Source: Candidatus Poribacteria bacterium (GTDB lineage Bacteria > Poribacteria > DTPJ01 > WJIO01). Taken from it: a stretch of 10,553 nucleotides of DNA. Both the position numbers and the translations under genes were made by a program. The notes under the pieces were generated by a model. That model was not told where the DNA came from. It searched no databases and saw nothing but the letters and a program-made list of their open reading frames with translations. Below, piece by piece: positions 1 through 6,099 of this stretch (position 1 is its first letter; each line of letters starts with the position of its first letter). The DNA lies in NCBI GenBank assembly GCA_014730235.1, contig WJIO01000163.1:1-10553 (forward strand), in the 5' to 3' direction.

Positions 1-284
1 GCTCCATTGGCATCGAAACCCATAAGGATGTTCTTATTGGGCAATGGGATGTAAACTCCTAAATCAAAACCTATACCTCCGAAATGAGTATCAAAAGATT
101 CAAATGTCTTTTTCCAATCTTCTGAATAAGTAATGCTAGAATATCCTAATCCAAGGTGTATATAAAAAGATTTTTCTTGTTTAACAGGCTTTTCCTGCGC
201 AAAAACTTGATTTGACAAGACAGAAAACAGCAGAATTGTTATTAAAACTACTGGAAAATTATAGATTTTACTTATTTTATTCAT
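1..284 (-). CDS. Exported beta-barrel-like protein, N-terminal part (cut by window edge)
   Basis: The frame is open from an ATG at 284 to the left window edge, giving 94 residues of an incomplete protein. It starts MNKISKIYNF and has a Sec signal peptide: a charged N-terminus, a hydrophobic core at about residues 10-24, and a likely signal peptidase I site after VFA at residue 29. The mature part alternates polar and hydrophobic residues with aromatic and glycine patches (FYIHLGLGYSS, FGGIGFDLGVYIPL), which is typical of outer-membrane beta strands. An AAAGGA Shine-Dalgarno site lies about ten bases before the ATG. It sits 102 bases downstream of the lipoprotein gene and may share its transcript. 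The export signal is clear. The outer-membrane barrel call is inference from strand texture, and the specific family is unknown. Confidence 0.7.
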   Translation of the reverse strand, partial: MNKISKIYNFPVVLITILLFSVLSNQVFAQEKPVKQEKSFYIHLGLGYSSITYSEDWKKTFESFDTHFGGIGFDLGVYIPLPNKNILMGFDANG

Positions 285-337
285 TTAAATTAATTCCTTT
301 CTCTTAGCTGTTAATGTATAACCATCTACAGCCAAGT

Positions 338-368
338 TGTTATCAGGATAATAACACTAAGTGTTATC
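338..368. repeat. Overlapping inverted repeats between lipoprotein and exported-protein genes
   Basis: TGTTATC occurs at 338-344 and again at 362-368, and its complement ATAACA lies between them at 351-356. The central copy can pair with either flank. The better hairpin is ATAACAC-TAA-GTGTTAT (351-367). It lies about 20 bases after the lipoprotein stop on the minus strand but has no U-tract, so it is a weak terminator at best. It could be an operator or an mRNA processing element for the downstream gene. Confidence 0.35.
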
Positions 369-386
369 CCTTTTGTTTGGCTCGGA

Positions 387-902
387 CTAGAGAAGAGCAG
401 GAGGCACTGATGATGATGTTTTTTGCCAGACATCCGTTTCTGAGCAACTTATTCCACAAGAACCAGAGGCAAGGAATGTTGTAAGTTTATTGCCGCTAAC
501 CTCGTATTTCAGGCTGTAATCGCAGGCTGGACTAACAGACTGAAAATAAAGGGTATCATTAGTTGCGAGTTTGCAGGTAGCAACAGTTGTTGTTGTTTGT
601 CCATTAATGATTATTTCTTGTGACAATCTGCCATCGGATGTGATAGTCATTTTGCCCGAATAGCTAATAAAATCATCCTGTGTAATTCTGTTTCCATTAT
701 CACAAGTTACGATAACTCCGATCAAGTTATATGTCCCCTGTAAATCGTATAGAGTGATGGAAGTATCATCAATTACAAGTTCTCTTTTAACCTCTTCTTC
801 TCCCTCATCCTCACCACAACCACAGAAAAGAACTATAGAAAATGTGATTGAAATTAAAATACATAGTATTTTGCATTGCACAATGCTCTTATTAAGAAAC
901 AT
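387..902 (-). CDS. Cys-rich lipoprotein with lipocalin-like beta pattern
   Basis: This 171-residue protein has a type II signal peptide: basic and hydrophobic residues 5-26, then a lipobox ending FCGC with Cys29 as the probable lipidated residue. A strongly acidic linker follows (EDEGEEE, 31-37). The mature domain reads as successive short beta strands (GTYNLIGV, GKMTITSDGRLSQEI, YSLKYEVSGNKLTTF) and holds five cysteines at 67, 110, 127, 149 and 153, which suggests disulfides in the periplasm or at the surface. The strand order and closing DVWQK resemble small lipocalin-like lipoproteins, but I cannot name a family. Translation signals are excellent: AAGGAGGA lies 8-9 bases before the ATG. 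It is on the same strand as the 67-residue gene upstream, but a hairpin lies between them. The role is unknown. Confidence 0.82.
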   Translation of the reverse strand: MFLNKSIVQCKILCILISITFSIVLFCGCGEDEGEEEVKRELVIDDTSITLYDLQGTYNLIGVIVTCDNGNRITQDDFISYSGKMTITSDGRLSQEIIINGQTTTTVATCKLATNDTLYFQSVSPACDYSLKYEVSGNKLTTFLASGSCGISCSETDVWQKTSSSVPPALL

Positions 903-941
903 TATCTTTCTCCTCCTTCTATGTTGACATTAACAATAAGG

Positions 942-970
942 AATGGATGGGCTGAATTAACCCATCCATT
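942..970 (-). terminator. Perfect 10-bp hairpin after the 67-residue gene
   Basis: AATGGATGGG (942-951) and CCCATCCATT (961-970) are exact reverse complements around a 9-base loop. The hairpin starts 15 bases after the stop codon at 985-987. On the minus strand the bases after the stem are CCTTATTGTT, a poor but somewhat U-rich tail. It probably terminates or attenuates transcription between the small gene and the lipoprotein gene. Confidence 0.6.
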
Positions 971-984
971 CGTCCATAGGAATT

Positions 985-1188
985 TTACTTTTTCCTATCA
1001 CCTTTAGACCAGCCGAAGATAGAATTAATAGCTTTATGCTCATGACTGCTTCCATCTTTATCATGATCTACAACTGTATCCACTTTTGTACGGATTCTGT
1101 TGAGATCGATGTCTGTGCTAGTCCCGTCCTTGTAGTTATAAGTGACTCTTGTCTTTCCACCGCTGATTTTTGATTCACGTCTTCTCAT
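985..1188 (-). CDS. Small hypothetical protein, 67 residues
   Basis: I do not recognise this protein. It is short, highly charged and soluble, with a basic start (MRRRESKISGGKTRVTYNY), a central DGTSTDIDLNRIRTKVDTV stretch and a basic end (GWSKGDRKK). No membrane segment, cysteine or known motif is visible. The middle suggests two beta strands and a helix. It is supported as a gene by a good AAGGAG Shine-Dalgarno site 8 bases before the ATG, a perfect hairpin 15 bases after the stop, and a promoter-like TATAAT about 105 bases upstream. It therefore looks like its own transcription unit, though the short length leaves some doubt. Confidence 0.6.
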   Translation of the reverse strand: MRRRESKISGGKTRVTYNYKDGTSTDIDLNRIRTKVDTVVDHDKDGSSHEHKAINSIFGWSKGDRKK

Positions 1189-1443
1189 TGTAAAAACTCC
1201 TTTAGTTTTGCAAATCAGGCATAGTATCAGGATTCTGCGTTAAGATGCATATTGGATCGGGGAAAAGAGTGTGGTATTGATTAAGCAAAAACCAATTATA
1301 CCGATTGGTTTCACTATATATACAGTAAAATTATCAACTTACCGTGATTAAAATTATTTTTTTTTAGGATTTTCTTGATTTTAAAGAAGACTAGAAATAT
1401 GTAGGAGAGAGTAAAGACCAAGGTATGATTTAACTGAGATAAA
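1189..1443. other. Gene-free AT-rich gap before the small gene
   Basis: These 255 bases have no plausible gene on either strand. They hold the end-of-operon hairpin on the right (1418-1457), a run of nine T at 1357-1365, and the TATAAT/inverted-repeat element at 1289-1311. The rest would be the untranslated leader of the small gene. This is the natural boundary between the sigma/NTPase module and the envelope-protein genes. Confidence 0.6.
1289..1311 (-). promoter_or_regulatory. TATAAT -10 box inside an inverted-repeat operator candidate
   Basis: AAACCAAT (1289-1296) and ATTGGTTT (1304-1311) are exact 8-base inverted arms with a 7-base spacer. On the minus strand a perfect TATAAT -10 element (complement at 1295-1300) lies in the middle. 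It is oriented towards the small gene, with a predicted leader of about 100 bases. No good -35 TTGACA is visible at 16-18 bases upstream, which fits a promoter needing an activator or one of weak type. A repressor on the dyad would cover the -10 box. Confidence 0.45.
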
Positions 1444-1468
1444 TCAGTCAACCTTGGCTTTTTGTTTT
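1418..1468. terminator. End-of-operon hairpin overlapping the NTPase stop codon
   Basis: CCAAGGT (1418-1424) pairs with ACCTTGG (1451-1457), and inside it ATGATTTA (1425-1432) pairs mostly with TAAATCA (1440-1446), leaving a short loop. The structure includes the NTPase stop codon at 1444-1446. Read on the minus strand it closes the sigma-to-NTPase operon but is followed only by TCTTTACTC. Read on the plus strand it is followed by CTTTTTGTTTTATTG, a classic intrinsic-terminator tail. It may work in both directions. Confidence 0.55.
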
Positions 1469-3468
1469 ATTGCTTCTTTGAAGGATTCGTTGTTTATAAG
1501 ATCATTGACTGCTCTTCCTGTATCAGCCCAGTTAGAGCCTGCTATTATAGCCACCAAGTTGCCATTGACTTCATCGAACCAAATACCATGAAGGAGAAAT
1601 TCTGATGATATGAATTTACTAAAACTACCTATTGTATCCCATAAAGAAAAATCTGTCACCAACTTGCTTACATGATTACCGGTTGATGGGGCAAGCATAC
1701 CACCAAACAGTAATGTAATACTATATTGATTAATAACCTGATATATATTTTCTATTTCATCTGGTGAAATGAACTCCGGTTTTAGATCTGAAATATAATT
1801 ACCCAAATAACAGGCAATTTTATCTGCATATCTTATATCAAATTCATTACTAATAACAGCAAAGGAAATATTTCCACGCAATACTGGTTCCAAAACTTTG
1901 TTAACTTTCTTGATTCTTTCTATAATAATTTTTCTTCTTGGGTCTGATTGATCCATCAAATCTAAAACTTTATTATAAAGTTCCGATACCAGAACACTTG
2001 TAGAAATATTACATAGTAATAAATCAGCGGCTTTTATATAATACTCAACAGCTTTATCACGATATAAATTGGTATTTAAACATTTTTGAGATTTATAGGC
2101 CTTCTCATAGGCCATAGCTGTGCATCTTATCTTTTGTGCTGAAGTTTCAAAATCCTCTAAATTTATAAAATGCAAACGTTTCTCGAAATTCTCTGCACTT
2201 TTTGTAAAAACACCACCTCTCCAGTAATAATACCCACATAAATGAAAACTACCACTGATTTTTTCTTTTTCATTTTCTGGATACTTCATCCTTATTTGTT
2301 CTGAAATTTCGGCAGCTTTTATGTAGCAACCCCTTGAATCAAAGCCAATAATATCTGCTAACCACCCTAACTCATACCAACAGCTGGGTTTTTCTTCTAT
2401 ATTACCCTTGGTATCCAAATACACTGTTATAGAACTTGCCAGTATATTGAGATCATCAAACAGCGTTTTTCCCTGCTTACCCAATTTCAGGACATCTTCC
2501 ACTAACAGATGAAACAATTCATGTATGATTTGATATGCTTCATCAAGATTTGGATGAGAAAAAGATAAATACTTATTTATTGCTTCGGATAATTCCTTGT
2601 ATTCATTGAGAATCCCTATTTTTTCTTTATTAATATGGATATAGTAACTATAAAAAAGATCCCTGTATATTTCAAATGAAATTAATCTTTTCTTAGCTGA
2701 TACATTCTGGATAGTATCATATAGATTATCTGCCAAATTCAAATACAGTTCTTTGATATTGGCATACTGATACACGATTTTATCTTTATGCTTTTCAAAA
2801 GCCTGATAAAGAAGATCATGGCTTATTTCCAAAGTATTCCCCAGCAGCAAATTCTTTCGGCAGATAACGAGGTCATCCTCAATCATGTTATTTAACACAT
2901 CTTTAAAATTTCCCAGATCATTTCCCAGATCGTTTTTCCATATGCTTTTTATCAGGTTCTCTGGACTCATCCCAAGATAATTATCCATCATGACAATTAT
3001 ACTGATGATATCCTGATATTCCTTACTATACTCACAAAACAAACGATAAACTACATTAATGATCGCATCTGTCTGGTCTGCATGACCTGCTTCTTCTAAA
3101 GGTGTTTCTGTCCTTGCTAACTTGGAAAGTAAAAAAAGGGCATATGGATTAAATTTAATATTATTGAGAGCTTGTTCGTATTTTTCCACTAAATTTTCCA
3201 TATTCTTATTCTTTATAAATAACTGAAGAGATTCCGGTGTAAGTCCCTGGACATTCATTTGATATACGTTTTCAGGAAGAATGCCCTCATCCTCAATACT
3301 TCTATATGTATCAGTTCTAATTCCTATTATAACCTTGCAGTTAGTCGTTATCATATTAAATAAGTCGGAATTCAGGAAATACTTAACATCATTACCACTT
3401 AATTTGATGCCATGATGGGTTTCTTCAATTATCAGATGAAGAACTTCATATATATCTCTTACCCTCAT
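1444..3468 (-). CDS. STAND-type NTPase C-terminal half with winged helix, TPR-like helices and alpha/beta tail
   Basis: This is the second half of the interrupted composite protein, numbered from an in-frame ATG at 3468. Residues 10-17 (LHLIIEETHH) match a Walker B strand with two acidic residues. Residues 45-51 (KVIIGIR) match the next core strand with its conserved Arg. Residues 150-235 form a winged-helix-like region ending ISHDLLYQAF, as in STAND NTPases. Residues 360-500 are TPR-like helix pairs (YIKAAEISEQI, KAVEYYIKAADLLL). Residues 533-670 form a separate alpha/beta domain (NISFAVIS, ITLLFGGML, NLVAIIAGSNWADT). There is no Walker A in this piece; it lies just before the stop at 3553. 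The ATG at 3468 has no convincing Shine-Dalgarno site, and coding-quality sequence runs upstream to 3552, so independent translation from here is doubtful. Confidence 0.75.
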   Translation of the reverse strand: MRVRDIYEVLHLIIEETHHGIKLSGNDVKYFLNSDLFNMITTNCKVIIGIRTDTYRSIEDEGILPENVYQMNVQGLTPESLQLFIKNKNMENLVEKYEQALNNIKFNPYALFLLSKLARTETPLEEAGHADQTDAIINVVYRLFCEYSKEYQDIISIIVMMDNYLGMSPENLIKSIWKNDLGNDLGNFKDVLNNMIEDDLVICRKNLLLGNTLEISHDLLYQAFEKHKDKIVYQYANIKELYLNLADNLYDTIQNVSAKKRLISFEIYRDLFYSYYIHINKEKIGILNEYKELSEAINKYLSFSHPNLDEAYQIIHELFHLLVEDVLKLGKQGKTLFDDLNILASSITVYLDTKGNIEEKPSCWYELGWLADIIGFDSRGCYIKAAEISEQIRMKYPENEKEKISGSFHLCGYYYWRGGVFTKSAENFEKRLHFINLEDFETSAQKIRCTAMAYEKAYKSQKCLNTNLYRDKAVEYYIKAADLLLCNISTSVLVSELYNKVLDLMDQSDPRRKIIIERIKKVNKVLEPVLRGNISFAVISNEFDIRYADKIACYLGNYISDLKPEFISPDEIENIYQVINQYSITLLFGGMLAPSTGNHVSKLVTDFSLWDTIGSFSKFISSEFLLHGIWFDEVNGNLVAIIAGSNWADTGRAVNDLINNESFKEAIKQKAKVD
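2910..2933 (-). repeat. 12-base tandem duplication inside the NTPase gene
   Basis: TTCCCAGATCAT (2910-2921) is followed directly by TTCCCAGATCGT, with one mismatch. It encodes NDLGNDLG in the winged-helix region of the NTPase half. It keeps the frame, and is probably a recent slippage insertion of four residues in a surface loop. Confidence 0.6.
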
Positions 3469-3552
3469 AATGATGTTACCCAGATGTTCGGCAATAGTCT
3501 GCTCCAGTTCTATATCAAATTTCTTTAATCTCAGAAAAAAGCCGGTCTTTAA

Positions 3553-5151
3553 TTATCTTAAAGCGAGGATTTGGTAACTTTTACCTACTCCTGGATCTCC
3601 ATAAATTATAAGATAACGATGATTTTCCATCACTTTAACCAGATTGTCCTCCCTGCCCGTGTGAATAATTTCAGGCAGTACCTCTACTTTCTCAAACCAT
3701 CGCTTTTCTTCCTCAGATAAAGTCGAAAGGCTTAAATCATCTGTTTCAGGTGCTCTATAAACTGAGCTACTTATGCCTTTCATCTGTTTTAATGCTATTA
3801 CATCTACAGCGAAAACCCACTCCGCATTTTGAAGCGTATTTTCAGCTTCCTTATTTGCTTGCTCAAAAGTTAGCTTATGCGGTTTGTTAGTTTTCACCCC
3901 ACGGGCAAAACCAGTACATTCCACAAAAATTATGTTGCCATATTTCAACTCATTTAATATATTTTTCTTATTCAACACAGGACGGGCCCCATAAGAACCG
4001 ATCCAGCATCCCATGAAAGCGTGATTTGGAACCCTATTTTTGCCTGTAAATACAATCAACGGATATAATCCAACCATTTCAAGACATGATGCCATTAGCA
4101 GGGATAGGTCAATACAGGTTCCTTTTCCTCTCCTATCCAGTTTATAGGAAGCGAATATGTGCTGCGGTAATCTGATAATCTGATATACAATGTCAGTATC
4201 AGGGATACTATCAGTCCAGGATTCTGTGTAAAATATGTCTCTACTTTCTGAAATACATTTATATAAAGACTCCAGAACTGTAAGTTCTTTATTTTCGTCG
4301 CGAGAGTTTACAACCAGATTAAAAGAATCAAATCCTGAAGTTTCTTTGAGATATGTATGGGAATCTTCTATTATTCGTTCTATAACAATATCGTCAGGTA
4401 AGGTTAATGCTGCAACAGTCTTACAAGCAAAACCCTCCTGCGGTAAATATCTGTAACCAAGAATATTTATTTTACTGTTTAACGCCTCTATCTTTTTGCC
4501 GTTGATTATTACATATAATTGTTTTTGCTCATAATTTTCCAGAGTTTTAAGCTTTTTGTCAAAAACATTTATTTGAGGTTTTTCAAGTTTAATGACACCT
4601 TCAGGATCAATGCCTGGTACCTCGACGAAAAATGGCTCGTTGTAGTCTTCTATCTGTAAACCTATCTTAACGTGAGATGATTTTTCTTTGCCAATATTTC
4701 TGACATAGATATGCCCAATTAATGGTGATTGAAGTTGGTATAAGGCATGATTGATATATTTTGATACAGGAGCATAGACAATCAGATCATCCTGACGAAT
4801 AAATAACCAGTCTTCAGGTATAAAGAACCACGTTATTTCCCCTGTTTTTACAGGTGTCCCAGCTTTTATCTCTCTTTTATTTTGTTCTTCGATTTCCTGA
4901 TTATCTATAAGGCTATATATACTTCCAATGTTTCGTATATACCATTTTTCGTTCTCTTTCCATAACACAGCTTGTTGGTTATTTGCCTCTATATCGGTAT
5001 CTACGCTGAGGTTATTTACAGGTTCTGAAGCTGTAGATTTAGTTCTACCTATAAATATGGGAGATTCAGTGTCAGTGATGATTTGCTCATAACTGTTTTG
5101 GATATCCCAGAACACAAACCTTATTTTTTGCCGACTATGTTTCATCTCCAT
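3553..5151 (-). CDS. FHA-like / beta-sandwich / transglutaminase-like protein ending at a Walker A motif
   Basis: This protein has 532 residues. Residues 30-112 resemble an FHA phosphothreonine-binding domain (FIGRTKS, WYIRNIGS, AGTPVKTGE), though the conserved SxxH is degenerate. Residues 145-235 form a beta-sandwich starting VRNIGKEKSSHVKIGLQI. Residues 320-445 are a transglutaminase-like fold with Cys346 (GTCIDLSLLMASCLEMVGL), His377 (NHAFMGCWIG) and Glu411 (VECTGF) as the candidate catalytic triad. The same Cys/His/Glu wording occurs in DUF4011/DUF3320-type helicase proteins. Residues 513-525 (YLIIYGDPGVGKS) are a complete Walker A strand and P-loop, after which translation stops. It begins 18 bases after the anti-sigma stop, so the two are co-transcribed. 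ATG at 5151 and ATG at 5145 are both possible starts, each with only a weak GAGAG-type ribosome site. Probable role: a signal-gated protease-like or scaffold protein in the cytoplasm. Confidence 0.8.
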   Translation of the reverse strand: MEMKHSRQKIRFVFWDIQNSYEQIITDTESPIFIGRTKSTASEPVNNLSVDTDIEANNQQAVLWKENEKWYIRNIGSIYSLIDNQEIEEQNKREIKAGTPVKTGEITWFFIPEDWLFIRQDDLIVYAPVSKYINHALYQLQSPLIGHIYVRNIGKEKSSHVKIGLQIEDYNEPFFVEVPGIDPEGVIKLEKPQINVFDKKLKTLENYEQKQLYVIINGKKIEALNSKINILGYRYLPQEGFACKTVAALTLPDDIVIERIIEDSHTYLKETSGFDSFNLVVNSRDENKELTVLESLYKCISESRDIFYTESWTDSIPDTDIVYQIIRLPQHIFASYKLDRRGKGTCIDLSLLMASCLEMVGLYPLIVFTGKNRVPNHAFMGCWIGSYGARPVLNKKNILNELKYGNIIFVECTGFARGVKTNKPHKLTFEQANKEAENTLQNAEWVFAVDVIALKQMKGISSSVYRAPETDDLSLSTLSEEEKRWFEKVEVLPEIIHTGREDNLVKVMENHRYLIIYGDPGVGKSYQILALR

Positions 5152-5169
5152 CTCTCTTTAATTATATAC

Positions 5170-5964
5170 CTAACATATAATGTCAAATTGACCGGTATCT
5201 ACATTCCTGAACTCAGCCAGTAGATAATCCGCTTCCTCAATATTCTCAAATGTAGAAACATAAACGTCCGTCGGATTTTCTCTGCTAACAAGTATAGCTA
5301 AAGGCGGAGGTTTTTTCATGTCATTTGCCCATAATTTAACTGATATACGTCCTTGACGGCTATCCGATACTACTTCAATAATTTTGTTGTCTTCTAACCT
5401 GATTTCTGATGTCACTGATTGAGATACACGGGCATCTATGTCAGCCAATGACTCAAGTTCTGATACTGCTTCTTCTACATTTTGCTGTAATACCAGATCA
5501 CTTGCCTTTTCAATTTTGTTAGTTATCCTGTCCTGATTACCATCGCCTATTCCTGCAGCTAATGGTTTTAATCTGAAACCATATTCACCCGGCATCGTAC
5601 CTCTTGCAAGGGTTGTTAGATTTCTTATTCTGTCGATTAATACATGGACTGATAGTTCAATGCCTTCTGTAAAACGCTTAAAGCAATCTCTTATCTGTTC
5701 AGTCAGGTTTGGATTTGCTTCTGAAATTCTTTCCAGGGATTCTAAAATTTTTAGATCCCTATTTATTTTTCTGTGTTCAGCAATACTCCATGAATTCCAT
5801 ATTGAATTAAAATTATCCCGAAGGTAAAACAGGGTTTCTATCCTCATGGAACATTCTTCACATTCGGCAGTATGTTTATCTACTTGAACTATTTCATCAA
5901 ATGATGCTTCGTTGGATATATATCTTGAGATTATATCTTCACTTAAGTGTTGCATTTTAGTCAC
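5170..5964 (-). CDS. Soluble zinc-motif anti-sigma-like protein with C-terminal beta domain
   Basis: This protein has 264 residues. The N-terminus carries the zinc-binding anti-sigma (ZAS, zf-HC2-like) signature HxxxCxxC at His31, Cys35 and Cys38 (KHTAECEECS), after a helical HLSEDIISRYI segment. Such proteins hold ECF sigma factors inactive. There is no membrane segment, so it acts in the cytoplasm. Residues 60-120 are helical, and residues 165-264 form a beta-rich domain (RLEDNKIIEVVS, GRISVKLWA, PLAILVS) of unknown function, perhaps a sensor. It follows the sigma gene by 135 bases and precedes the FHA gene by 18. The start given is GTG; ATG at 5955, with GGTGA five bases ahead, is as likely and would remove three residues. 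Pairing with the adjacent sigma factor is inference from motif and order. Confidence 0.75.
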   Translation of the reverse strand: MTKMQHLSEDIISRYISNEASFDEIVQVDKHTAECEECSMRIETLFYLRDNFNSIWNSWSIAEHRKINRDLKILESLERISEANPNLTEQIRDCFKRFTEGIELSVHVLIDRIRNLTTLARGTMPGEYGFRLKPLAAGIGDGNQDRITNKIEKASDLVLQQNVEEAVSELESLADIDARVSQSVTSEIRLEDNKIIEVVSDSRQGRISVKLWANDMKKPPPLAILVSRENPTDVYVSTFENIEEADYLLAEFRNVDTGQFDIIC

Positions 5965-6047
5965 CGACCTATATTAGTTTTCACAGCATTGAAACATGTA
6001 AAATAAGATTAAAGATAAAACAAAATTTTGCAGTAGTTATGGCTCTA

Positions 6048-6061
6048 TATGTATATACATA
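6048..6061. repeat. Perfect 14-base palindrome in the sigma/anti-sigma gap
   Basis: TATGTATATACATA is its own reverse complement. CTATA at 6045-6049 and TATAG at 6064-6068 give a second overlapping pairing. It lies midway between the sigma stop and the anti-sigma start in very AT-rich sequence, about 85 bases before the anti-sigma start. A dimeric regulator site is possible, but base composition alone makes short palindromes like this fairly easy to find. No convincing promoter boxes are visible in this gap. Confidence 0.35.
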
Positions 6062-6099
6062 CTTATAGGTAAGTTCTCGTGATAAAAAACTAAATAATT

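Larger units (their letters stand above)
1444..5151 (-). pseudogene. Composite FHA/transglutaminase-like/STAND gene split by one in-frame TAA
   Basis: The two halves are in exactly the same reading frame. The only interruption is TAA at 3553-3555, followed at once by open frame (LKTGFFLRLKKFDIELE). The stop lies 7 residues after Walker A GDPGVGKS and about 40 residues before the Walker B-like LIIEE, which is the normal spacing if the position coded an amino acid. The restored protein would be about 1235 residues. A single base change (for example from CAA, AAA, GAA or TAT) would explain it. As it stands the gene gives at most a truncated FHA/transglutaminase-like protein ending in a cut NTPase domain. 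Confidence 0.7.

Noticed and set aside
1357-1365. Run of nine T as a terminator tail
   Set aside because: No stable hairpin precedes it on either strand at the right distance, so it is only an AT-rich run.
3553-3555. Selenocysteine, pyrrolysine or a variant genetic code explaining the internal stop
   Set aside because: The codon is TAA, not TGA or TAG. Other genes here end in TAA, TAG and TGA, and no stem-loop typical of such recoding is visible just downstream.
4235-4456. 73-codon plus-strand frame opposite the transglutaminase-like gene
   Set aside because: It is antisense to the conserved beta-sandwich/transglutaminase region and has no supporting signal.
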